A DNA stretch of 64,000 nt from Shewanella zhangzhouensis (GTDB lineage: Bacteria > Pseudomonadota > Gammaproteobacteria > Enterobacterales > Shewanellaceae), in NCBI RefSeq assembly GCF_019457615.1, contig NZ_CP080414.1, positions 866,501 through 930,500 on the forward strand, read 5' to 3'. The notes under the pieces were generated by a model that saw only the letters and a list, made by a program, of their open reading frames with translations, was not told the DNA's origin and did not search any database. A program made the translations under genes and the position numbers. The stretch's first letter is position 1. The number at the start of each line of letters is the position of its first letter. Shown piece by piece: positions 52,569 through 60,461 of the stretch.

Positions 52569-53039
52569 ATGAAAACAAAAACAACCCTGGTACTGACCCT
52601 GATAACCGCTTTGGCATCGTCCGCCGCTGTTGCTCAGGATGCGGAATTTCCCGTGCTGCGGGAAAACTGCAAAAAGGCGGTCGACATAGTCACCAACAAA
52701 GATCTGGCGCTGATGAAGGAACTCTTTTTGCCCCTGGATATGCCCGACAGCATGTACATGGCGCACATCGAAAAGATCCACCACTGGGCCTTTGTGAAGC
52801 CCTATACCGGCATCAACAACTTCAGCATTGATGGGGTGCGTTGGTTTGAAAACGCCCAGCAATCTGAAAACGAGACAGTACAGGGCGAAGCCGTCGACCG
52901 TGGACTTGAGGAGGTGGTATGGGTCACCTACAGCTTTGACTCCACAGACAGTCGCAGCGGCAAGTCTACCGTCCGTACCAGCCATTGTCAGTTCGGTTTG
53001 AAAGAGGGCAAATGGTACATGTACAACCTGCTCAAATAA
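52569..53039 (+). CDS. Small secreted protein of unknown function
   Basis: 156 residues. Signal peptide 1-22 (ends SSAAVA). Two Cys in the mature part (ENCKKAV and TSHCQFG), mostly alpha/beta; VVWVTYSFDSTDSRSGKS and EGKWYMYNLLK at the end give it the look of a NTF2-like or SnoaL-like fold. Not recognised. AGGAG lies 12 nt upstream of the ATG at 52569; an in-frame start at 52491 would overlap the previous gene and is rejected. Confidence 0.74.
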   Translation: MKTKTTLVLTLITALASSAAVAQDAEFPVLRENCKKAVDIVTNKDLALMKELFLPLDMPDSMYMAHIEKIHHWAFVKPYTGINNFSIDGVRWFENAQQSENETVQGEAVDRGLEEVVWVTYSFDSTDSRSGKSTVRTSHCQFGLKEGKWYMYNLLK

Positions 53040-53114
53040 GCCTTTATATTTTTGCAATACGTTGATTATTAATAGCAAAACTGGATTTTTACCAAAAAAA
53101 GGAAGTATCTGAAA

Positions 53115-53519
53115 ATGAAATTGAAGTATCTCTCTCTGGTCGTCGCGTTAACGGGTCTTGCTGCCTGCTCTTCCACCGAGCCGCCACCGCGGGTTGCGCA
53201 GGACAAAAAAGTGGCCGTGGAAGGTGTTGAACTCACCTTCGGTGGCAGCTTTGATGAGCGTAAAAATCTGCTGGTGCTGAAGGTGAATGGCGATCCCATC
53301 ATGCAGGGTTCTTTCCCACCCTACACCCCAACCCAGAATCTGAGCGCCAAATACAAGGATATGAATATCAAAGGAAATTGTTATTTTGGTTCAGTGCTTG
53401 GCCGTCAGGGTGGGGCATTCGGTGCCATTGCCGGTGCCATTCAATCTTCCAAAAACAGCACCGCCGATAAGTGTGAGCTGCTGGTGGACGGCAAGCAGGT
53501 AGAACAGCTGTATTTCTGA
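53115..53519 (+). CDS. Small lipoprotein of unknown function
   Basis: 134 residues. Lipobox LAAC with Cys18; mature part begins SSTEPPPRV. Two further Cys (GNCYFG and DKCELL). A Gly/Ala stretch (RQGGAFGAIAGAIQSS) near residue 100 resembles a glycine-zipper membrane motif. No family recognised. Own terminator follows. Confidence 0.75.
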   Translation: MKLKYLSLVVALTGLAACSSTEPPPRVAQDKKVAVEGVELTFGGSFDERKNLLVLKVNGDPIMQGSFPPYTPTQNLSAKYKDMNIKGNCYFGSVLGRQGGAFGAIAGAIQSSKNSTADKCELLVDGKQVEQLYF

Positions 53520-53533
53520 TTTTGAGCCTGTGG

Positions 53534-53558
53534 GGGCGGTATATTGCCGCCCTTTTTT
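53534..53558 (+). terminator. Terminator of the small lipoprotein gene
   Basis: Stem GGGCGG/CCGCCC with TATATTG loop and six T. Confidence 0.82.
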
Positions 53559-53603
53559 ATGGATGTTTGATGGAGATGGCCGTGGGCCATACAGGATGTT
53601 TCC

Positions 53604-55346
53604 ATGATGAAATTCAAATACGCCCGCAATGTGTTGGCATTGGCGGTAGTGGGTGCATTGGCGGGCGGCTGCGGTGGCTCAGATTCGGATACTGAGCCGC
53701 CAACGACTCCAGAATATGCCCAAAAGGTGGTGGGCTCGGTAAGCTTTAACGGCGCTGTGGCGGGCGTTTCAGTGTGTGCTGACTTAAATTTCAACGCCAG
53801 CTGTGACGGCGATGAGCCCGATGCCATCAGCGATGCCGAAGGTGCCTTTACCCTTGAGTGGCAAAGCCTGGAGGCGATGCCCGACTATCAGTTGGTGGCA
53901 GAGTTGCCGCAGTCCGCTTCGGTTGCTGTGATAGCTCCTTTGGCGATGACGCCCAAATCTGCCGCCCTTGCAGGCGCCCCAGCTAGGGCACCAGGCTCGG
54001 CCGCTGTGTCACCACCTCCCGTAACCGAGCGCTTGCTGGCACGAAAAGAGCACGGCGGCATCATCAATCCCCTTACCGATATTGAGGTCAGGCGCCTTGA
54101 GGGGGCAGATACTGCCGATGCCATTGCCATATCGGCACGGCTTAAACTGCTGTTGCCGACTATTTTCGGTGTTGATGCACAGAACCCCTATGCGGTCAGC
54201 GCCGCCGAGACCGGAACACAGGCCTTTACCGATGCGCTGGCGCTTTTAAATCATATTGAGGCGCTGATTGATGGCCAGCTGTCTGAGGTGCTTGCCGCCG
54301 AAGAAGTGCTCTTTGTCAGCCAAACCCTGTTGCAGTCTCTTGCCGGGGAAGCCGGTATGTCTTTGACGGATTGGCTCGCCACTGACCCGCTGAATTTACG
54401 CTATCGTGTCAGCGATGTGCTGAAGAATCTTGGCTATATCACCTCGCCCATCGATGAGCGCCTGATGTGGGACCAGGACTGGGCCTTACTTGCCAGGAAT
54501 GAAGCTGAAGATGATGGCGAAAGCCACCTGTTCAATCTGATGACTGTGGGAGACAAGGTGTTTGCCGAGCTCAGAGCCGGCAGTATTGAATCGAGTCTGC
54601 TGGTCACTGTCAGCGACGGGGTGGTATCCCGGACGGAACTTGGCGGTGAAGCGCTGGCGTCAGAGTGCTGGAACACAGAGCTCAGTCAGTGGATAGGCCC
54701 CAATGGTGCCGACGGTTATGAAGTGCCAGAGCCCATCACCTTGGATAATCGCCTCACCCGGGTGTATGAAGGCACCTATGTGCCCGTGGTGATGACGGTG
54801 GACAAGTTCAGTGCCGGCGACTCTGAATTTCAAACCCTGATTGCAGCCCTGCCGGCGCCCCTTAAGCTAAGCAGCATCAGCTGGCCGGATACCATTTATC
54901 GCCTGCAATATCAGCAAACCGGCGATGTGCTTTGCCGCTCTGAAGGCGCCCTCAGCCACGGCTTCGATACCCCGGCGGCTGAGATAGACTCGGTGGCCAT
55001 TATCGAGGCGCTGTGGCGCTACGAATTTGATGATGGCGCTTATCAACTGATTGATGAAAATCGCTTTATTATCAAGTCTGAGGTGGTGGCGGGGCAGGAC
55101 ATGACCTATGAATGGTCACTGCAGACGGCACAAAATGGCGCCCCAATGCTGCATATCGAGGTTGTTGAGGGATTACCGCCGGAGCTTGTGGGCCTGGATG
55201 ACGGGGAATACTGGCTATTGGAGCAGGGCAGCCTCTACGAGGTGGACCTTAACCGGAGCTTTGATTCCAAGGCATTGAATTGGTTGTGGCTAAGCTATGA
55301 TGCGAGCTTTTCGCCCACGCTCAGGGCTCACCTGAACGGCCTTTGA
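53604..55346 (+). CDS. Large lipoprotein with an SdrD-B-like N-terminal module
   Basis: 580 residues. Lipobox LAGGC with Cys23, linker, then residues 40-85 (GSVSFNGAVAGVSVCADLNF, CDGDEPDAISDAEGAFTL) resembling one carboxypeptidase-regulatory/SdrD B-type beta module common in marine surface proteins. The remaining 490 residues have an Ala/Pro-rich segment near 110-135 and no recognised domain. Probably outer-membrane-linked. Starts 85 nt after the previous lipoprotein stop. Confidence 0.76.
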   Translation: MMKFKYARNVLALAVVGALAGGCGGSDSDTEPPTTPEYAQKVVGSVSFNGAVAGVSVCADLNFNASCDGDEPDAISDAEGAFTLEWQSLEAMPDYQLVAELPQSASVAVIAPLAMTPKSAALAGAPARAPGSAAVSPPPVTERLLARKEHGGIINPLTDIEVRRLEGADTADAIAISARLKLLLPTIFGVDAQNPYAVSAAETGTQAFTDALALLNHIEALIDGQLSEVLAAEEVLFVSQTLLQSLAGEAGMSLTDWLATDPLNLRYRVSDVLKNLGYITSPIDERLMWDQDWALLARNEAEDDGESHLFNLMTVGDKVFAELRAGSIESSLLVTVSDGVVSRTELGGEALASECWNTELSQWIGPNGADGYEVPEPITLDNRLTRVYEGTYVPVVMTVDKFSAGDSEFQTLIAALPAPLKLSSISWPDTIYRLQYQQTGDVLCRSEGALSHGFDTPAAEIDSVAIIEALWRYEFDDGAYQLIDENRFIIKSEVVAGQDMTYEWSLQTAQNGAPMLHIEVVEGLPPELVGLDDGEYWLLEQGSLYEVDLNRSFDSKALNWLWLSYDASFSPTLRAHLNGL

Positions 55347-55370
55347 TAAAGGCGATTCAGATAGTGTTGC

Positions 55371-55400
55371 GGGCGCCCATCTTTGGGCGCCCTGTTTTTT
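55371..55400 (+). terminator. Terminator of the large lipoprotein gene
   Basis: Stem GGGCGCCCA/TGGGCGCCC with TCTT loop, then a T-run. Confidence 0.9.
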
Positions 55401-55616
55401 ATCCCGGCCCTTTATTACAGGACCAGCAGATGGACGCTTTCGGTTTTCATCGAGGTGTTTAATCGGGCGTTTTACCGTGTTCTTGCTGGTGCCTTCGCAC
55501 AAATTGCCACAGTCATTGGGCGCAAACTCAGGGGCTAAAAGCCTTTAAATCCTTCAATTTGCAACGTATCCTGTAAGGCTCATGGACGCACATCAGCAAA
55601 TAACAGGGACGAGATT

Positions 55617-56987
55617 ATGCTAAAGCGCGCTTTTTTTCACGCCCATATATTCCAAACACATCCCCCCCGGCAGACGCCTTCGCTCCCGGTCCTTTCTTAC
55701 GCCCTGATGGGCGTTATCGCCCTGTCTGCACTGACTGCGCATCCGGCACTGGCTGCGGACAGAGACAGCCTTATCGCGGAATTTGAAGCCCAAACCAAGC
55801 CGCTCCTGCATAAGGGACGTACCAAAAGCCATGGCTGGGACGATGAGGCATTCCAAAATGGTCTGGAAAGGCACAATGGGGATGCCCGGGCGCTGCTGGG
55901 TGAAGGCTGGCCCGCGCGATTTTTAGCCGATGCAAAAGATCAGCGTGTCCTCGCTGGCCAGTACCGTGCCGCCCTGGCAAAACTTATCGGCGATATGCCG
56001 GCCAAGAGCCATTGCAAAGACCCAGCCCCTCTGGCGCGGGTGGATGAGGCCCTGGAAGAGACAGACGCATACATAGAGCGTCTAAAGGGTTATGGCGCCA
56101 TTGCCGACCAGGGCGCGGCCTATCAGGCGGTGATGGACATGAGCATCAGCCACGGCCGGGTGTTATCTGTCATGGAGCTGGGGGAAACCTTCCGTACCTG
56201 TGTGCTGGCAGATGATGTGCCGGCAATGTCTCAGGGGTTATCCGGTGACAATGGCAATGCCCTTGCCATGGCCCTGATGGCGGCACTGGCCGGTGCAGAT
56301 GCAGATCTGGATCCGGATACGACCCTGAATGAAGATATGACCGGCATGCACGCAAGCGAGTCGGGCGAGGGTACTTCAGCCGAAATGGACTCAATCCGGC
56401 ACGACTTACAGCATGAAGACTCACAGCATGACGACTCACCGGATGATGGGGCACAGCCACGGGCGAGTATGCCCATCTCGGCAATGCAGTTTACCGACCC
56501 CGTGATAGGCGAGTGCATCAAGGCCGCCGCAAAGCGCTTTGGAGTCAGTCTTACACATGAGCTTGAACTGCTTTCCTGCCCGCTCAAGGGGGCGAGCGTG
56601 AGCCTTGATGACCTCCACTTCTTCAGTCAGCTTGGTACTCTGTCGCTGGAAGATGGCAGCGTCAATCACATCAGCATCCGCCCCCCACAGTCACTTCATT
56701 CTGTGCTGCTGAATCAGGTGCAACTGCAGAGTTTTTCAGGCTTTTCGGCGGTGAGTCTGTTCCAGCTGAGCCAGGTGTCAGTGACAGACTGGTCGACTAT
56801 AGCATCGCTCAAAAATGCGACCTTGCAGCTGGAGCGCATCGACTGCGCCGGGCTTCAATCCCAGATGGATGCCGGGGCTGTGGTGATGATAACCAAGGGG
56901 CTCGCGCCTGCTTTGCAGGCAGAAAAATTTGCCCTGGCCGAACGTACGGGTACGCCCATTGCCATCACAGATTGCCCGGCAGGTTGA
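55617..56987 (+). CDS. Secreted protein with an LRR-like C-terminal part
   Basis: 456 residues. Long basic leader with signal helix (about 25-46, ends HPALAAD). Central helical region (about 50-220), an Asp/His/Glu/Ser-rich linker (about 225-280; HEDSQHDDSPDD), and a C-terminal part (about 290-456) opening FTDPVIGECIKAAAKRFGV and then LSCPLKGASVSLDDLHFFSQ, with strand-like LxxLxL spacing as in leucine-rich-repeat proteins. AGGGACGAG before ATG 55617; ATG 55707 would give a more ordinary signal peptide. Followed by a membrane gene 3 nt later, so coexpressed. Confidence 0.74.
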   Translation: MLKRAFFHAHIFQTHPPRQTPSLPVLSYALMGVIALSALTAHPALAADRDSLIAEFEAQTKPLLHKGRTKSHGWDDEAFQNGLERHNGDARALLGEGWPARFLADAKDQRVLAGQYRAALAKLIGDMPAKSHCKDPAPLARVDEALEETDAYIERLKGYGAIADQGAAYQAVMDMSISHGRVLSVMELGETFRTCVLADDVPAMSQGLSGDNGNALAMALMAALAGADADLDPDTTLNEDMTGMHASESGEGTSAEMDSIRHDLQHEDSQHDDSPDDGAQPRASMPISAMQFTDPVIGECIKAAAKRFGVSLTHELELLSCPLKGASVSLDDLHFFSQLGTLSLEDGSVNHISIRPPQSLHSVLLNQVQLQSFSGFSAVSLFQLSQVSVTDWSTIASLKNATLQLERIDCAGLQSQMDAGAVVMITKGLAPALQAEKFALAERTGTPIAITDCPAG

Positions 56988-56990
56988 TAA

Positions 56991-57764
56991 ATGATGAAAC
57001 AAGCTCCATCCGATGTGGTTGAACCACACACATCAGCCCATGGGCTGGATCCTCGCCAATTGGGGCGGGGCGCTCGCATGCACCTTCACAATGATGCCGA
57101 AGGTCATTGGTATTTTCGCAGCGAGCGTCAAAGCCAGCGGGTGATATACGGCGCCATTGCACTGGTGCCCATGGGGGCGTCGCTGTTTATGTCTTTGGTG
57201 CTGAAAGGCAATGAGGCTGTGATCTATGGGGTGTGTGCCGCGCTGTTGCTGCCCCTGGCACTGGTACTGCTGGGCTACCGTGAACATCTGGTGTTTGCAC
57301 CCGGTAACCTGATTAGAAGACGCAGCTTTTGGGGACGTGGCGAGAAAGACATTGAGCGCTGGCCCGCAGGCTCTGTCTCCCTGGTGGCCGTGCCGCTGGT
57401 GCAGCTCGATAAGGGCTGCTGGCTGTCGGTTGAGGCAGGCAAGCGCCTGTCCCGTTACAGCATAGGTGAGGAGGCCGAAACCCTGGCGTTGGCACAGCAA
57501 CTTGCTGCGCAAACCGGTGCCATGGCCATGGAGCGGATAAGCGAATATCCAAAGGCCCGGCCGATACAAGCTGCGGGTGCCTTTGATGGCGAAATGGCGC
57601 CGGATAGACACCCAGACGCAGCCTTACGGGCTGATGGCAAAGCAGATTCAAAACCCGCAGTGCAGACGGCCTTCGCCAGGGTGCGCGGCTCCTTTTGGCG
57701 TGCGTTACTGCCACTGCCGGTGTTTATCGCACTGGGAACGCTGCTGTTATGGCTGGGCTACTGA
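56991..57764 (+). CDS. Membrane protein of unknown function
   Basis: 257 residues. Two adjacent membrane helices near 50-95 (VIYGAIALVPMGASLFMSLV and VIYGVCAALLLPLALVLLG), a cytoplasmic PH-like or beta-rich part (about 100-170), a linker and a C-terminal helix (ALLPLPVFIALGTLLLWLG). No family recognised. It shares theme and spacing with the next protein: both have two helices followed by RxxxxRRR and a strand-rich part. Confidence 0.72.
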   Translation: MMKQAPSDVVEPHTSAHGLDPRQLGRGARMHLHNDAEGHWYFRSERQSQRVIYGAIALVPMGASLFMSLVLKGNEAVIYGVCAALLLPLALVLLGYREHLVFAPGNLIRRRSFWGRGEKDIERWPAGSVSLVAVPLVQLDKGCWLSVEAGKRLSRYSIGEEAETLALAQQLAAQTGAMAMERISEYPKARPIQAAGAFDGEMAPDRHPDAALRADGKADSKPAVQTAFARVRGSFWRALLPLPVFIALGTLLLWLGY

Positions 57765-57783
57765 TGCGGGGGCTACTGAACCG

Positions 57784-58239
57784 ATGAAATGGGTCAAAGA
57801 GAGCGACGCCCGTGGCAGCCTGGTGCTGGGGAACCGGGTTGCGCTGGTGATTCTGGGGATTATTCCGCTTATCCCCACGCTGATATTTTCGGGCATTGGC
57901 TTTAACGGCAATGGCAGGCACATGTTGCTGTGGGCACTCACGGCCAGTTTCAGCTGGCACTGCCTGTTTGCCAACCACAGGGTGACCATCGACAAGGGGC
58001 GGGGGCTTCTCAGGCGCCGGATCAGCAGCCTCTATACCCTGCTGCAGGTGCAAGTCAAACTTGAGGATATCCAGGCCTTTGTGGTCACCCGCCGTGGCGG
58101 CGACAGGAACAAGTACCAGTTGTTGGTCCTGGGTAAACAGGGGCAACGTGAGCGACTGTTGGTGGGCTTCAACACCCAGATGATGGAGGCGGGTAAACAT
58201 CTGGCCGAATTCTCCGGTAAGCCGCTGGTGGAAGATTAG
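57784..58239 (+). CDS. Small membrane protein of unknown function
   Basis: 151 residues. Helices near 18-35 and 45-65, then NHRVTIDKGRGLLRRR and a beta-rich end (FVVTRRGGDRNKYQLLVLG). Looks like a bacterial PH-type or DUF membrane protein similar in layout to the preceding one. ATG at 57784; the frame upstream has no ribosome site. Probably translated from the same mRNA. Confidence 0.7.
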   Translation: MKWVKESDARGSLVLGNRVALVILGIIPLIPTLIFSGIGFNGNGRHMLLWALTASFSWHCLFANHRVTIDKGRGLLRRRISSLYTLLQVQVKLEDIQAFVVTRRGGDRNKYQLLVLGKQGQRERLLVGFNTQMMEAGKHLAEFSGKPLVED

Positions 58240-58360
58240 TTGGTTTCCACCTCCCAAAGTGGCGTTTTATTCTTTGCCCTGACAGCAAATTCTGTTTAAC
58301 ATTTGCGCCACATTTTTACCTGGCAGGATATTGCCCCCGTCGAGGCTGGAGACAGAACCC

Positions 58361-59206
58361 ATGAGCAAGGGACAAGGGATCACATTTATTGGCGCCGGTA
58401 CCCGGCTTGAAGGCGAGATGATGCTGGAAAGTGCGGCCTTGGTATCGGGCCAGTTGCACGGTCGGGTGAGCTCCAAAGGCCAAATAAAGATAGAGCAGGG
58501 TGGCCTTATCGAGGGAGAACTCAGCTGTCATGAGCTGAATGTCAGCGGCACCTTCAGGGGTAAACTCAGCTGCCAAAAATTAACCATCATCGCCGGTGGC
58601 GTGGTGGAAGGTGAAGTGGCCAGTAATCAGATGGAAATCTTCGAAGGCGGCCAGTTTATTGGCAGCCGAAAGCGTGGGCCCGAGCCTGTGGAATTGCCGG
58701 CGGGCACACAGGTGAGCTTGCCAACTGAGGGTCGTAAGGGGCATTTAAAGTTGGTGCTCGGTATCGCTGCGGCGCTTGGGCTTGGGTATCTGGTTACCCA
58801 AACCGGCTTTATTCAGGGGATTAAAGATGGGTATCAGGCCGGCACTGCTGCCAGTGCGGAAATGAATGAACAGGCCGCAGCGCCTTCATTGGAACACCAG
58901 AGTCAGGCACTGATGGCGACCGCCGCTGACGACGCATCAGACTTGGGATCGGAAAACATCAATGGTCAGCCCGGTGACTACTTTGCCGAAGACACAGACG
59001 CCATGGAAGCAGGCAACGCTTTGCTGCTGGAAAATGGCTTTGATGCCGAGGGGACTGAAACCGATACGGGTGGGGCAGATGACGCTCAGCCTGCTGCGCT
59101 GGAGCCCGGTGCGCAAAGTCGCCCGCTGACCCCGGACAGCGATTCCAGTGCGCTTAACACCCAGGGGGCGTCAGACCTGCCTGCGGCACCTGCTAATCGT
59201 ATGTAA
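58361..59206 (+). CDS. Bactofilin-family protein with a transmembrane helix and acidic tail
   Basis: 281 residues. Bactofilin/polymer-forming cytoskeletal domain at about 10-105: ITFIGAGTRLEGEMMLES, QLHGRVSSKGQIKIEQGGL, IEGELSCHELNVSGTFRG, KLTIIAGGVVEGEVA form the usual beta-helix turns. Then a single hydrophobic helix (about 138-155, LVLGIAAALGLGYLVTQTG) and an acidic, disordered 115-residue tail. Typical bactofilins are 100-200 residues and lack a TM and such a tail. ATG at 58361 has GGAGA upstream; an in-frame start at 58331 is rejected. Confidence 0.83.
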   Translation: MSKGQGITFIGAGTRLEGEMMLESAALVSGQLHGRVSSKGQIKIEQGGLIEGELSCHELNVSGTFRGKLSCQKLTIIAGGVVEGEVASNQMEIFEGGQFIGSRKRGPEPVELPAGTQVSLPTEGRKGHLKLVLGIAAALGLGYLVTQTGFIQGIKDGYQAGTAASAEMNEQAAAPSLEHQSQALMATAADDASDLGSENINGQPGDYFAEDTDAMEAGNALLLENGFDAEGTETDTGGADDAQPAALEPGAQSRPLTPDSDSSALNTQGASDLPAAPANRM

Positions 59207-59217
59207 TTCAATAAATT

Positions 59218-59246
59218 AAAAAAACGCGGCATTGCCGCGTTTTTTA
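59218..59246 (+). terminator. Terminator of the bactofilin gene
   Basis: Stem AAAAAACGCGGC/GCCGCGTTTTTT with ATT loop, 12 nt after the stop. Confidence 0.92.
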
Positions 59247-59374
59247 TTGCTCTTTGCTGCCTGGTGAAGGCAACCCGTTCACCAAGCGGGCGCCTCGTCG
59301 GGCGCCTTCAAGCTTTGTGCATGTGGTTGAGACGATGGCGACATGATTTGCTATGTCGCTGTGACGAGACAGGT

Positions 59375-60259
59375 TTAATGGAGTTGTGGGTGTTGGGGCT
59401 TGAGTGCCAGCACATCGCATTTAAGCTGATTGAGCAGCTGCTCCGATGCCCTGCCTTTCAAGGCACTCAGCATACTGGTGTGCTCGCTGGCACCCATCAC
59501 AACCAGGTTGCTGTGCCACTGACGTGCGGCTTCGGGCACCATGTCATCGGGCAATCCCGCTGCCAGATGCAGGCGTTTGTCTTCCAGAGCCAGGGGCTCG
59601 GCAGTTTGGCGCAGGCGCCGCCATTGCTCAGCAACCCAGGTGTGATGATTTAAATCCCTGTTATCAAATGACACACTCATATCGTGGGCCTGGTAACAGG
59701 TCAGCAGGTGTAGCTCCATTCGCAGCATGCGTGCCAGCTCATCTGACACATCCAACAGCTGACGGTTAAATTGACGATGGCTTTCGTCTTCATCATCCAC
59801 TTCCAACGCGGTCAGCAGTTTGCCGTCGTTTTCCCAGGGGTCGTTACTGACAAAAAGCACGGGAATAGGCACCTGCTGCAACAGCTGCCAATCTTCGGTA
59901 TGGCCAAATTCGCAGCGCAGGGCTGAATACTCGTGATGCTCCAGGATCAGCAAATCGTAATCACGTTGGCTGAGCTCATCGAGTACGGCGTTGGCGAGTG
60001 TTGGGGCATGACAATGTTTAAGCACCAGACGTATGTCTTTGTCTGGATAGCTGGGGTGTTTTTGGCGTTGATGGCTGATGTTTGGGGCCGTCAGTAATTG
60101 CTGTAACCACTGACTAAGCCCTGCCTGCTTTGGGAGCTGAACCCTTAACATAGTGAGATCTGCATGGCTTTGATTCGCTAAGTGAACCGCCTTTCGCAAC
60201 GCAGGCTTGGCATGTAGCCCATCGTCGGTAGCGACGAGGACCCGTGAAAAATGACCCAT
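59375..60259 (-). CDS. Tandem universal stress protein (UspE-like)
   Basis: 294 residues, two UspA domains (about 5-140 and 150-290). The first opens RVLVATDDGLHAKPALRKAV; the second ends VVMGASEHTSMLSALKGRAS, EQLLNQLKCDVLALKP, matching the last part of UspE-type proteins. The ATP-binding G-2x-G-9x-G(S/T) motif is not clean, so it is probably of the non-nucleotide-binding kind. Cytoplasmic stress protein. Upstream leader contains ACTAAAA/TTTTAGT inverted repeat (60285-60313). Confidence 0.88.
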   Translation of the reverse strand: MGHFSRVLVATDDGLHAKPALRKAVHLANQSHADLTMLRVQLPKQAGLSQWLQQLLTAPNISHQRQKHPSYPDKDIRLVLKHCHAPTLANAVLDELSQRDYDLLILEHHEYSALRCEFGHTEDWQLLQQVPIPVLFVSNDPWENDGKLLTALEVDDEDESHRQFNRQLLDVSDELARMLRMELHLLTCYQAHDMSVSFDNRDLNHHTWVAEQWRRLRQTAEPLALEDKRLHLAAGLPDDMVPEAARQWHSNLVVMGASEHTSMLSALKGRASEQLLNQLKCDVLALKPQHPQLH

Positions 60260-60461
60260 GGTACTTTCCTCTGTGGTGGCTGGTACTAAAACTCCCTTTC
60301 AAAAAATTTTAGTGTTCAGCCGCCTGAAGGACTAAATACCCTTTTGGACTTGAAGCCCTTGCCAATAGCGGCTTTTAATCTTTTTGTTATGGGTGTTTTG
60401 GTGCATTTTTTGCCGCGACTGGCTCAGTGTTTTAAACGCGCATGTAAAAATCGATGGGTTT

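Noticed and set aside
59285..59313. GGGCGCC/GGCGCC inverted repeat downstream of the stress-protein gene as a terminator
   Set aside because: Stem is plausible but no T-tract follows on the minus strand.
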